Position numbers and translations under genes: made by a program. DNA of 64,000 nucleotides. Source: Photobacterium lipolyticum. GTDB taxonomy: Bacteria > Pseudomonadota > Gammaproteobacteria > Enterobacterales > Vibrionaceae. Within the stretch, counting starts at the first letter, position 1, and the number at the start of each line of letters is the position of its first letter. Below, piece by piece: positions 50,955 to 61,200 of the stretch. The stretch spans positions 372,001 through 436,000 of the forward strand of contig NZ_PYMC01000003.1 in assembly GCF_003026475.1 (NCBI RefSeq). The letters are read 5' to 3'. The notes beneath the pieces were generated by a model. It worked only from the letters and a program-made list of their open reading frames with translations. It was not told the DNA's origin and did not search any database.

Positions 50955-52894
50955 TATAATTCCTTCTGCATCGCTTCCAGCTCTTCCCAACGTTCAAATG
51001 CCTGCTCAAACTCCTCTTCTGCCACGGCTAAACGTGACAGTGTCGCTTGAGTGTCATTCTTCACATCCTGGAAGAATGCAGGATCGTTAATTTGTTCCTG
51101 CAGCTGAGCAATTTCATTTTCCAAATCTTCAATTTTTTGCGGCAGGCTTTCCAGTTCTTTCTGGAATTTATACGACAACTTCTTGGTTGAAGCCGGTCGG
51201 GTTACCTGACGCTGCATGTTCTCTTCTTTCTTTTTAGCTTCTGCGACTTGAGCCGCCTGCTCTTTCGCTTCTTTTTGTTTCAAAAGAACGGCGGCAGAAT
51301 TTGCACGTTGTTCCTGGGCATCATGATAACCACCTACGTACTCGTCGACGACACCATTACCTTCGAAAATCCAGCTCGTTGTCACAGTATTATCAACAAA
51401 TTGACGATCGTGACTCACTAGCAGCAAAGTACCCTGATAGTTGGCAAGAATTTCTTCTAAAAGTTCCAGTGTTTCGATATCTAAATCGTTAGTTGGTTCA
51501 TCTAGGATCAATAAATTATTGGGTTTTAAGAACAACTTCGCTAATAACAGTCGGTTTTTCTCACCACCTGATAAAGCTTTTACCGGCGTACGGGCACGGC
51601 GGGGGTGGAACAAGAAATCTTGTAAGTAACCTAAGGCATGACGAGTAACACCATTAACGGTCACTTCTTGCTTACCGTCAGCCAGGTTGTCCATCACGGT
51701 TTTTTCTGGATCCAGCACTTCGCGGTATTGGTCGAAATATGCCGCATCAATTTTGGTCCCGCAATGGAAGTGACCAGATGTCGGTTTAAGTTTTTCAAGC
51801 ATCAGTTTTAATAACGTACTCTTACCACAACCATTTGGACCAATAAGGGCGATACGGTCACCACGCATTACCGTAAAGCTAAAGTCTTTGATGATTGGCG
51901 TGTCACCGTAGCTATATGAGATATGCTCGGCTTCAAATACAATCTTACCGGAGCGTTTCGCTTCCTGTAGCTGCATGTCGGCCTTACCCATTACTTCACG
52001 GCGTTCACTACGTTCATTACGTAACTTTTTAAGCGCGCGTACCCGGCCTTCGTTACGAGTGCGTCGAGCTTTGATCCCCTGACGGATCCACACTTCTTCT
52101 TGCGCGAGTTTCTTATCAAATTCTGCATTTTGTTCCGCTTCAACGCGTAGCATCTCTTCTTTATCTTCTAAATACTTCTCATAATCACCAGGGAACGACG
52201 TTAGTTGACCACGATCTAAATCGAGAATACGCGTCGCCATCGAGCGAATGAAGGCACGGTCGTGAGAAATGAAGATAATTGAGCCGCGGAAACTCTTCAG
52301 GAAGCCTTCTAACCATTCAATGGTCGACACATCCAGGTGGTTGGTCGGCTCATCTAATAAAAGAATATCAGGGTCGCAAACCAATGCGCGCGCCAGAGCT
52401 GCCTTGCGCTGCCAGCCACCAGACAGATCAGATAAGAGTGTGTGAGGGTCTAGGTGAAGGGTCTCTAATACAGCGGCGATTTGCGTGTCAAACTGCCATG
52501 CATTGGCATGATCAATCTTCTCTTGGGCACGAGTTAGTTTATTTAGGTTTGATTCACTCGGGTCAACCGCAATCAAATCAAGTAAATGGTGGTACTCACG
52601 CAGTACCTTTCCAACTTCTGCCAAACCTTCCGCAACATAATCAAACACGTTACCTTCAGCATTACGCGGTGGATCTTGCTCAAGGCGTGAGATTTTCAAT
52701 TCAGTCTGGCGCTGAATGCTGCCGTCATCGAGCAATACATCACCAGAGATAACCTTCATTAACGTCGATTTACCAGCGCCGTTACGACCGACCAAACAAA
52801 CACGCTCATTCGGCTGCAGAACAAACTCTGCTTTATCAAGTAAAGCGTGGTCGCCATACGCAAGTTGTGCGTTACTAATATTAATTAATGCCAT
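50954..52894 (-). CDS. uup: ABC-F ATPase Uup
   Basis: 646 residues, no membrane helices. Two ATPase domains: Walker A GRNGAGKST and GPNGCGKST, signatures LSGGWQRK and LSGGEKNRL, Walker B LLLDEPTNHLD and LILDEPTNDLD, with the interdomain linker of the ABC-F group. A C-terminal coiled coil (LPQKIEDLENEIAQLQEQI) is typical of Uup, which binds DNA or ribosomes and limits transposon excision in E. coli. It overlaps the glutaredoxin-like gene upstream by 14 bases and the DUF3466 gene downstream. Confidence 0.94.
   Translation of the reverse strand: MALINISNAQLAYGDHALLDKAEFVLQPNERVCLVGRNGAGKSTLMKVISGDVLLDDGSIQRQTELKISRLEQDPPRNAEGNVFDYVAEGLAEVGKVLREYHHLLDLIAVDPSESNLNKLTRAQEKIDHANAWQFDTQIAAVLETLHLDPHTLLSDLSGGWQRKAALARALVCDPDILLLDEPTNHLDVSTIEWLEGFLKSFRGSIIFISHDRAFIRSMATRILDLDRGQLTSFPGDYEKYLEDKEEMLRVEAEQNAEFDKKLAQEEVWIRQGIKARRTRNEGRVRALKKLRNERSERREVMGKADMQLQEAKRSGKIVFEAEHISYSYGDTPIIKDFSFTVMRGDRIALIGPNGCGKSTLLKLMLEKLKPTSGHFHCGTKIDAAYFDQYREVLDPEKTVMDNLADGKQEVTVNGVTRHALGYLQDFLFHPRRARTPVKALSGGEKNRLLLAKLFLKPNNLLILDEPTNDLDIETLELLEEILANYQGTLLLVSHDRQFVDNTVTTSWIFEGNGVVDEYVGGYHDAQEQRANSAAVLLKQKEAKEQAAQVAEAKKKEENMQRQVTRPASTKKLSYKFQKELESLPQKIEDLENEIAQLQEQINDPAFFQDVKNDTQATLSRLAVAEEEFEQAFERWEELEAMQKEL
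51034..51046. other. matS-like site, one mismatch
   Basis: GTGACAGTGTCGC, one base from consensus, inside the C-terminal part of uup. Confidence 0.3.
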
Positions 52895-53144
52895 TACTGT
52901 TTAACCATGCTGCAAGTTCAGCCGCATCAAACGGCCAACCAAGTTCTGAAATTGAATGTTGATTTTCTATAGAAGAGACAGAGATAGAAACAACGGGAAT
53001 AGTGACGCCGTAACGTGAAAAGAGCGCATCATCAAAGGCAATATCGACCTCTTGAACGCGCTCGTGTACGCCTGCCTCTGTGAGCAGGCGATAAGCCTGC
53101 TCACAGAGATGACATCCTTGTGTGCTATACAGCGTAATTAGCAC
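52881..53144 (-). CDS. Glutaredoxin-like protein
   Basis: 87 residues with a thioredoxin fold. It starts MLITLYSTQGCHLCEQAYRLL, with the redox pair CHLC, followed by the cis-Pro segment (YGVTIPVVSI) and a C-terminal GWPFDAAELAAWL. This small family is usually found beside rlmKL and uup. Substrate unknown. It ends inside uup and starts one base after the rlmKL stop, so the three are one operon. Confidence 0.85.
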   Translation of the reverse strand: MLITLYSTQGCHLCEQAYRLLTEAGVHERVQEVDIAFDDALFSRYGVTIPVVSISVSSIENQHSISELGWPFDAAELAAWLNSNGIN

Positions 53145-55289
53145 TTAAGCTTCCTTATGGGTAATGATCCAGCAGTTATGGATATGCTTGTTCTTGGCAA
53201 AATCCATCGGAAGCGTTTTGTCAGAAATGTTCTGGGCTTTCAGGCCAAGTTCTTCTAACTTTTCCAGATCCATCTTGAATTGGCGCTTATTGTTAGAAAA
53301 TACAATCTGACCTTGTGGACGTAGCATGCGCTTTAAGTTTTCCAGCAACATTACGTGGTCACGTTGTACGTCGAAAGTCTGCTTCATGCGCTTAGAATTC
53401 GAGAATGTTGGCGGATCGATAAAGATCAGATCAAACGTATCATCGACTTCCTGCAGCCACTGCAAACAATCAGCCTGAACAAATTCATGCTCAGGGCCTA
53501 CCTGCCCATTCAGCTCCATGTTCTCTTGAGCCCAACGCAGATAAGTATTGGACATATCAACCGTGGTTGTTGACTTAGCACCACCACAAGCGGCATGAAC
53601 CGTTGCAGAGCCGGTATAAGCAAACAAGTTCAAGAAGTCTTTACCTTTTGCCATCTCACCCAGCTTACGACGGGTAATACGGTGATCAAGGAATAAGCCT
53701 GTATCAAGGTAATCGTACAAGTTTACTTTTAGATCAACACCGTACTCATTCACTGTCATGTGACGTTCTGCACTGGACAGCTTCTGGTATTGGTTCTTAC
53801 CCTTCTGGCGCTCACGAACTTTTAAAATAACCTTGTTGTTATCAACACCCGTTACTTCAATCGTGGCACGCAGCACATCCATGATACGGCGGCGAGCGGT
53901 TTCTTCGGGAACCGTCTTCGGTGCAGCGTATTCTTGAATGATTAAGTAATCTTTATACTTATCGATAGCGGCATTGTAGTTAGGCAAATCAGCGTCATAA
54001 ATGCGGTAACACTCAACACCCTCTTTCTTCGCCCACTTACTTAGCTTCGCAATGTTCTTTTTAAGACGGTTAGCAAAATCTGGCGCGACGTTCTCTTGAA
54101 CGACAACACCTTCACCTACTTCATCGCCTTCAGCTTTTTTAACGCCACCAGCGGTGATCAAATACGTTTTAAGCACACAATCCAGCGCACCGTTACGGAG
54201 TTTGAACTGCTTATCAGCACGCATGCGTAAGCAGCTTAACAGCTCATTTGATCCTGAATAGATTGCCGCTGTCGAACCGGCAAAAGCCAGCTTTAAGCGA
54301 TTTCCAAATTCGGTGTACAGTGAAATCAGCTCAGGCGTGGTACCTAAACGCTCACCATATGGAGGGTTACACAGCACAACACCGGCTTCAAAGCCTTCTG
54401 GGCTCACAAGCTGTGTCACATCACCGTATTCGAAATTAATCAGATCTTTCACGCCAGCTCGACCAGCATTATCGCGAGCAATGGTTAATACACGGCGATC
54501 CATTTCACGGCCAAAGAACTTAGTCTCAACTTTTGCAGGACCGCGACGTGCTTTTACTGACGCTTCTGCGTGAATTTCCAACCATGATTCTTTATCAAAA
54601 TCTTTAATCGATTCAAAACCCCAGCGCTTACGCTTTAAGCCCGGTGCAATATCAGCGGCCATCATGGCAGCTTCAATAAGCAAGGTACCAGAACCACACA
54701 TTGGATCTAATAACGGCTTCTCTGGCGTCCAGCCGCTTTTCATGACCAGTGCAGCAGCATGAGTTTCACGCAATGGCGCTTTACCTGCTTCGGTACGATA
54801 GCCACGCTGGTGCAGACCGCTACCAGCCATATCAAGGCCAAGAACACCTTTCTCACCAGATAAACGCATGTGAATACGCAGATCCGGACGTTCACGATCG
54901 ATATTCGGACGACGCAAATCCGCTTTGGTAAAACGGTCAACGATGGCATCTTTTACCTTCATTGCACCGTACTGGCTATTGCGGATTTCACGGTTAGTAC
55001 CGTTGAAATCAACAATAATGCGCGTATCACTACCAAAGTAGTCCGGCCAGTGAATAGCTGTTGCACCCAGATACAAGTCCATGTCGTCACGGACATTAAA
55101 CTCACTAAGGACCTGAATGATACGAGATGATATGCGGGTCCATAGACAGCAGCGATAAGCCGTTGCCTGATCGGCTTTGAAACGGACGCCGGCATGTGCA
55201 ACCTGGATGTCTTGAGCACCAAATTGTACTAATTCTTCTGCAAGGAGGTTCTCAAGACCTCGAGAGGTAATAGCTAGATATTGATTCAT
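53145..55289 (-). CDS. rlmKL: Bifunctional 23S rRNA methyltransferase RlmKL
   Basis: 714 residues. N-terminal THUMP domain (about 45-155), then the RlmL half with [15 protein letters not shown] and [10 protein letters not shown], which methylates G2445 (m2G). The C-terminal RlmK half has [20 protein letters not shown] and [12 protein letters not shown] and makes m7G2069. The fused form is the gammaproteobacterial one, of the expected length. First gene of the rlmKL-grx-uup-DUF3466 operon. Confidence 0.95.
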   Translation of the reverse strand: MNQYLAITSRGLENLLAEELVQFGAQDIQVAHAGVRFKADQATAYRCCLWTRISSRIIQVLSEFNVRDDMDLYLGATAIHWPDYFGSDTRIIVDFNGTNREIRNSQYGAMKVKDAIVDRFTKADLRRPNIDRERPDLRIHMRLSGEKGVLGLDMAGSGLHQRGYRTEAGKAPLRETHAAALVMKSGWTPEKPLLDPMCGSGTLLIEAAMMAADIAPGLKRKRWGFESIKDFDKESWLEIHAEASVKARRGPAKVETKFFGREMDRRVLTIARDNAGRAGVKDLINFEYGDVTQLVSPEGFEAGVVLCNPPYGERLGTTPELISLYTEFGNRLKLAFAGSTAAIYSGSNELLSCLRMRADKQFKLRNGALDCVLKTYLITAGGVKKAEGDEVGEGVVVQENVAPDFANRLKKNIAKLSKWAKKEGVECYRIYDADLPNYNAAIDKYKDYLIIQEYAAPKTVPEETARRRIMDVLRATIEVTGVDNNKVILKVRERQKGKNQYQKLSSAERHMTVNEYGVDLKVNLYDYLDTGLFLDHRITRRKLGEMAKGKDFLNLFAYTGSATVHAACGGAKSTTTVDMSNTYLRWAQENMELNGQVGPEHEFVQADCLQWLQEVDDTFDLIFIDPPTFSNSKRMKQTFDVQRDHVMLLENLKRMLRPQGQIVFSNNKRQFKMDLEKLEELGLKAQNISDKTLPMDFAKNKHIHNCWIITHKEA

Positions 55290-56380
55290 GGAATTCTTTT
55301 CACACTTAAGTTGGCGAGAATTATAACCGAAAACCGAGTAAATGCCTCTTCCTTCACGAGTTTGATGACATCATTTAGCTAAAAAAACGCCAATTTTCGA
55401 CCTTAATTGATTCAGTCGAAACATCACGGCTATCTCAGCCTTAAATCCCGGCATCAACTATTACCAAAAAACCATTTCATCGGTAGCAACCGTCCGGAAA
55501 TATTACGATCTGTAGCACGGTTTTTTAGTATTAAACTCACATCAGCAACACTGTGCACCAGCATCAACAATGCGAATATTTGCGAAAGTGGCTTTCAATG
55601 ACCTAGAGTGAAAGTATGTACTCACACTCGACAGGAAGCATTGTCTCCGTGAGGAAACGCCAACCATAGCGCGTTGATTTTATTGCATTTAATGACTACA
55701 AGCCCGGTTTATCAACAAAATTTAACACTGATGCTGTTGGTGATTGCTTACTGTTGCCTGGAGCCTTTCAACCTGAACCTTTGCGTCTCTGCCCAATAAT
55801 TTCCCACTGGGAAACTATTGGCTGGAAGGATATTATCCCCCTGTAATTAACTTTCACCAAAGGGGGAAATGAGGAAATGTTTCGTTGAATCACAAATATA
55901 ACGAGGCAAGAAATGCATCTTTTCGCTGCATTTCTTGTGAAAAAACGCAAAAAAGAGGCACAAAAAAATATTATCTTTTAGGATTTTTTTGATAAAAATC
56001 ACTTATTTTGTTCAGATTATAAGCATCACAATTACATGAACCAAACCATCAAAGCTTGTCACCTTCAATATCTGGGTCAAATAAACTTGATACTTTTCTG
56101 TCAGATACTTTAAGAGCCAACTGCATACCGCTTTAATCTCATCCAGAGAGCTTCTCTGAATAGCAAGTATTAATACGTTGGTAAGACTGCGGGCTGGCTC
56201 GCTATAGCCAACTAACCACAAGATGCTTTTGCTATAAAAGCAGAAAGAAAACTATCAGATTTATTGGGAATTGGAATGAAATAGAAATTAGAAGTGTTGG
56301 TAAAGAAAACTGGGGGATAATGAACGCGGGGGCAACCCCCTTACCTGTTCGGGGATTTTAGATCATTGATACGCGGTTCG
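55290..56380. other. 1.1-kb region without a supported gene
   Basis: Between the divergently spaced rlmKL and the end of zapC, where E. coli has ycbX. I see no ORF with a good start and protein-like composition. It contains a strong hairpin (55907-55937), a C5/G5 pair of segments (55828-55865) and an AT-rich stretch. It may hold remnants or a small RNA, but I cannot name one. Confidence 0.5.
55907..55937. repeat. Strong hairpin in the rlmKL-zapC gap
   Basis: Perfect 11-bp stem CAAGAAATGCA / TGCATTTCTTG with a nine-base loop. No T run follows on either strand, so it is not a standard terminator. Confidence 0.5.
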
Positions 56381-56920
56381 CTAACCGACCATGGCCAAAT
56401 TAAGCGAAACCTCTTGCCGATGGTGCTCCATACGGTCATTCATCACCTTAATAGTGTCGCAGAACGCCATCTCTTTGGTGTTTGATAAAGCAAAAGGCTC
56501 AATCTCGGTCATCATACAAAGGCTTGCAGAGCCGCAATTTTCGATGACAAGGAATTTGGCTGTACCATGCGGAGTCTGAAGAGTAACAATATCGCTGCTG
56601 GCTGGTTTACACCCTTCCGATCTGGCTTCAAAAAACCAGCTTTTTGGCATCATAGGCTTGTGAAAACGACTTGCAGCGACCGCGTTAAGGGCCAGTTCTG
56701 CTTTACGTGGCACAGAAATATCAAGGTGGGAAATACTTTCTTTATACGTCTGAAAGGCTGTCGCATCATCGACAGTAAATACGCATTGATCATACGCGCA
56801 AGGAATAAGATTCTTGGTCGGAATTGAAACGCGAAAAACCATATCGTCCCCTAGATCTAGCATCAGGGAATCTTCCTTATGGTCGTAATACCACTTCCAT
56901 GAGTCGTTAGGTTTTAGCAC
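56381..56920 (-). CDS. zapC: Cell division protein ZapC
   Basis: 179 residues, same length as E. coli ZapC (180). Matches include KPNDSWKWYYD, MLDLGDDMVFR, KAELALNAVAA, PMMPKSWFF and a DTIKVMNDRM-like end. ZapC binds FtsZ in the cytoplasm and promotes bundling of its filaments at the division ring. It lies downstream of pyrD in the same direction, but a terminator sits between them. Its placement in Ter next to pyrD is conserved. Confidence 0.92.
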   Translation of the reverse strand: MLKPNDSWKWYYDHKEDSLMLDLGDDMVFRVSIPTKNLIPCAYDQCVFTVDDATAFQTYKESISHLDISVPRKAELALNAVAASRFHKPMMPKSWFFEARSEGCKPASSDIVTLQTPHGTAKFLVIENCGSASLCMMTEIEPFALSNTKEMAFCDTIKVMNDRMEHHRQEVSLNLAMVG

Positions 56921-57007
56921 GTAAACTCTCCAAAATCAGTTCTTTATATAGTTATCAAACGATATAGAAAAAACTTTAGAAGAATTTTACTGCTCTGATT
57001 ACAAAAG

Positions 57008-57030
57008 AAAAGGGGAAATAAATTCCCCTT
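57008..57030 (-). terminator. Terminator of pyrD
   Basis: Stem AAGGGGAA / TTCCCCTT with a five-base loop, followed by TTTTCTTTTG on the - strand. Confidence 0.75.
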
Positions 57031-57067
57031 CTTAGTGTTCGCTTAATGTTTTTTTGACAAGGTATGG

Positions 57068-58078
57068 TTAAATATTAGTCACAATGTCTTTAACTAATTT
57101 CGGGCCGTGATAAATGAAGCCGGTATAGATCTGAACAAGCTTAGCACCAGCCAACATTTTTTCGCGAGCAGAGACTGCAGAATCAATCCCGCCTACCCCG
57201 ATAATAGGAAGAGCACCATTAAGCGCTTGAGCAAGACTGCGAATAACTTCAGTACTTCGATTCTGAAGTGGACGGCCACTCAACCCACCAGCTTCATCAC
57301 AATGAGGCATACCTTGTATCAAGGCACGATCAAGCGTGGTGTTAGTCGCGATGACACCATCAATCTCGTTGCGGATCAAGGCGTCGGCTATTTGCACAAT
57401 CTCATGATCTTCAAGATCAGGCGCGATCTTTAACGCCAGCGGAACATACTTATCATATTTCTTGGCTAACTCTTTTTGTTTCCGCTTTAATTGGCCAAGA
57501 AGATCATCGAGTGCTTCACCGTATTGAAGTGATCGCAGATCCGGCGTATTCGGCGAGGAAATATTAACCGCAATATAACCGGCGTGTTCATAAACTTTAT
57601 CCATGCAGATTAAGTAATCTTCTGCGCCCTTTTCAATCGGTGTATCTTTATTCTTCCCGATGTTAATACCAATGACACCGTCATATTTGGCTTTCTTCAC
57701 ATTCTCAACTAGGTTATCAACACCTAAATTATTAAAGCCAAATCGGTTGATAATCCCTTCGGCGGGAATAACACGGAAAAGACGAGGCTTGTCATTTCCG
57801 GGTTGAGGACGAGGCGTGACTGTTCCAACTTCAACAAAACCAAAACCCATCGCGCCGAATGCATCAATACATTCACCGTTTTTGTCCAGGCCTGCTGCCA
57901 GTCCTACCGGATTTTTGAATGTGATACCCATAACTTCAACAGGATGATCGGGAACGTGTTGACGATAGAAAAGATCAAGTGGAGTGCCGGTAAAGCGAGA
58001 AAAGTTCTGAATAGCAAGATCATGTGCTTTTTCTGCGTCTAGCTGGAAAATAGCGGATCGTGCGAGGCGGTAAATCAT
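57068..58078 (-). CDS. pyrD: Dihydroorotate dehydrogenase (quinone), class 2
   Basis: 336 residues. FMN enzyme of the inner membrane face that oxidises dihydroorotate to orotate with quinone. N-terminal membrane-associating helix ([22 protein letters not shown]), substrate block NRFGFNN, catalytic Ser in [14 protein letters not shown], and FMN phosphate motif [19 protein letters not shown]. Full length. Ribosome site GGAGG six bases before ATG. The leader looks CTP-responsive (see 58083-58145). Confidence 0.96.
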   Translation of the reverse strand: MIYRLARSAIFQLDAEKAHDLAIQNFSRFTGTPLDLFYRQHVPDHPVEVMGITFKNPVGLAAGLDKNGECIDAFGAMGFGFVEVGTVTPRPQPGNDKPRLFRVIPAEGIINRFGFNNLGVDNLVENVKKAKYDGVIGINIGKNKDTPIEKGAEDYLICMDKVYEHAGYIAVNISSPNTPDLRSLQYGEALDDLLGQLKRKQKELAKKYDKYVPLALKIAPDLEDHEIVQIADALIRNEIDGVIATNTTLDRALIQGMPHCDEAGGLSGRPLQNRSTEVIRSLAQALNGALPIIGVGGIDSAVSAREKMLAGAKLVQIYTGFIYHGPKLVKDIVTNI

Positions 58079-58082
58079 TGTA

Positions 58083-58145
58083 CCTCCTTAAAAAAGCCCC
58101 GTGTAAACGGGGTGACATTATTCACAGGTTTACCTTTTAACGCAA
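58083..58145 (-). promoter_or_regulatory. pyrD promoter and leader hairpin (pyrC/pyrD-type switch)
   Basis: On the - strand: -35 TTGCGT (58145-58140), 17-bp spacer, -10 AATAAT (58122-58117). Transcription would start 6-9 bases on, within CCCCG (58112-58108). The leader forms the hairpin CCCCGT / ACGGGG (58112-58097), then a U run and the GGAGG ribosome site. In E. coli pyrC and pyrD, starting at C (CTP plentiful) creates a hairpin that blocks translation, and starting at G two bases later (CTP scarce) removes it. The same arrangement fits here, though the U run also allows an attenuator. Confidence 0.55.
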
Positions 58146-58177
58146 ACGATTTCGGCAATAATGCTTATTCGATAACA

Positions 58178-58212
58178 AAAAGGCCATTCTATCCGAAGAC
58201 ATAATGGCCTAT
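58178..58212 (-). terminator. Terminator of gdhB
   Basis: Stem AGGCCATT / AATGGCCT with a long loop, followed on the - strand by TTTTTG. It lies 50 bases after the gdhB stop. Confidence 0.75.
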
Positions 58213-58261
58213 TAAACACAAAATTACTGATTACATCTCATGATAACAGTATAGCTACGTG

Positions 58262-61200
58262 CTACACATTCGAACGGCAATTCAAGTTAAGTAGCATCAA
58301 TTCACGCAACGCGACTGAGAATTTCGCAAACTCATGAGTTTTACCCACTTTGAACTCGGCTAACACGCTATTCCAACGATGAATCACGCCTCGATTCATA
58401 TCAAGCCAGCTATCAATACTCTGTTCCGCTTCTTGCATATCTTGCGAACTGGTAATTACTGCAGATGTCAGCTGACGTTGTTGCCAATCCAGATCTTCGC
58501 GGAAAGATGCACGTGCTAAAGCCTGCCAATGGTTTTCTACTGGTTGGTTGTGTATCTGCTTTAAGAACCAGTGCAATGACAGTTTCGCACCTACGACAAA
58601 ATAGACTCTGGAGATATAATCAACCTCTTTACCCAACTCATTCGCAATCTGCGCAATATCCATTGCTGAAAATAAGCTGCTTAGGCGGGCAATACTATGA
58701 GCCAGGCTTTCTGGCGCTCCCTGTTCAATCATCAACGCGGCTTGCTCGTTATGCTCTTCCACCTCTTCCGTTACAAGGTAACATTCCAGGTTGTCACCCA
58801 GTGTTTTCACCACCGGTCGATAAAAGTCAATTTGCTGTTCAATTCCCATTGCGCGATTACGATTACGCAAAATCCAACGAGTCGCACGACGTAGCATACG
58901 ACGGCAGCGATATATCATCTCGTATTGTACTTCTGCCGGGCTCACATTATCGAGCTCGCGGATCTGGTCAAAGATTCTTTCAAAATTAAAAACTTGACGG
59001 CCGACGGTATAAGCTGCAGATATTTCGACTATGGTTGCCCCGGTCTCATCCTGCAGACGGGTAACAAAATTACAACCCATTTCATTCGACATCTGGTTAG
59101 CCAGCGCAGTCGCAATCAACTCTTGTCTCAGCGGGTGCTGATCCATTTGCAGACGGTATTTTTCCTGTAACTCTTTCGGGAAATAAGCTGGCAGCAAGCG
59201 GCTGTGGTAAGGGTCGTTAGCGATCTCATCGCTGACTAAATCCTCTTTAAGGACCATCTTACCGTATGCCACTAGCACCGCGAGTTCCGGACGGGTTAAC
59301 CCCATCCCCGATTTTTCTCGCTTTGCCAGCGTATCATCATCGGGTAGGTATTCAAGCACACGATCAAGTTTTCCTGCACGCTCAAGCTGATGAATAAAGC
59401 GAATTTGCTCTTTCAGTAACTGTACCTGTTGCTGTTGAGTCACTGAAATAGATTCACTCTGACAGTAAGCATTATCAAGAACAATCTTGCCGACTTCACC
59501 TTCCATACGTGCCAGCAGCTCATTACGCTGTTTGTAGGTCAAGTCACCCGCTGCCACCAGGCTATTGAGCAATATCTTAATGTTCACTTCGTTATCAGAA
59601 CAGTCAACACCACCGACATTATCAATAAAATCGGTGTTAACCCTGCCACCTTTTTTGGCAAACTCAACACGACCAAGCTGGGTCATACCCAAGTTACCAC
59701 CTTCACCGACAATTTTGGCACGTAGCTCGCCGCCATTGATACGAAGCCCATCGTTAGCGCGGTCACCAACATCGGTATGGGTTTCACTTTGTGCTTTCAC
59801 ATACGTACCGATACCACCATTCCAAAGCAAATCAACTTCCATTTGTAAGATCAGGCGGATCAGTTCGTTCGGTGTCAGGCTCTGCTTACGCGTGCCCAGC
59901 AATTTCTGGATTTGTGGTGTCAGTTTGATCGACTTACTGCGGCGGGAGAAGATACCGCCCCCTTCCGAGATCAGGCTTTGATCATAATCCTCCCAGCTGG
60001 ATCGTGGCAGGTTAAACAGACGATCACGTTCTTTCCAGCTCGATGCGGCATCTGGATTTGGATCCAGGAAGATGCTCATGTGATTAAACGCCGCAACCAG
60101 TCGGGTATGTTTCGACAATAACATACCATTACCAAATACATCACCGGCCATGTCGCCGATACCCGCACAGGTAAAGTCTGTCGTCTGGCAGTCTATACCC
60201 AGCTCACGGAAATGACGCTTAACTGATTCCCAACCACCTTTCGCGGTGATCCCCATCTTCTTATGGTCGTAACCGTTTGAGCCACCAGAGGCAAATGCAT
60301 CACCTAACCAGAAATTGTAATCATTCGATACTGAGTTCGCCAAATCTGAAAATGTTGCGGTTCCTTTATCGGCAGCCACAACCAGGTACGGATCATCTTC
60401 ATCATGGCGCACGACATTCGCTGGTGGCACAAGAACACCATCACAAATGTTATCGGTCACATCCAGCAAGGCACAGATAAAACGTTTGTAGCAGCGTTGC
60501 CCTTCAGCCCAAATTTCTTCTCGTGCTGTCATTTGTGGCTGGCGTTTGCATACGAACCCCCCCTTTGCTCCCACGGGAACAATGACGGTATTCTTAACTT
60601 GCTGTGCTTTAACCAACCCCAGAATTTCAGTCCGAAAATCTTCCTGACGATCAGACCAGCGTAAGCCACCACGGGCCACTTTACCGCCTCGCAAGTGAAC
60701 ACCTTCAATATCGGGTGCATACACAAAGATCTCGAAAAATGGTACTGGTGCGGGAATCTCAGGAATTTCAGACGGGCGCAGTTTCAGTGACAACCACGGC
60801 TTAGCACTGCCTTGATCATCAACCTGATAATAGTTAGTCCGCTGGGTGGCCATGATCATATCCATGTAGCGGCGGATGATCCTGTCATCATCAAGACTTT
60901 CTACTTGATCCAGTTTTTTATTCAGTTTTTTGATGAGATCTTGTTCGGCTTTCTCTGAATGATGTTTTTTTGGATCGAAACGGAAGGTAAAAAGTTTAAC
61001 CAAATCGCGTGCTAGATCGCTGTGGCTAGACAAGGTTTCTTCAATGTACTGCTGACTAAACGGGAAGCCGACCTGGCGCATATAGCGCGCGTAGCTTCGC
61101 ACAACGGTAATCTCACGCCCGGTTAAACCCGCACAAAGAACTAGGCGGTTGAAACCGTCACTTTCGAGGCTGCCATGCCAAATAGCAGAAAATGCTTCTT

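Noticed and set aside
56012-56221. 69-codon ORF on the - strand in the rlmKL-zapC gap
   Set aside because: No ribosome site and no recognisable family, with unremarkable composition.
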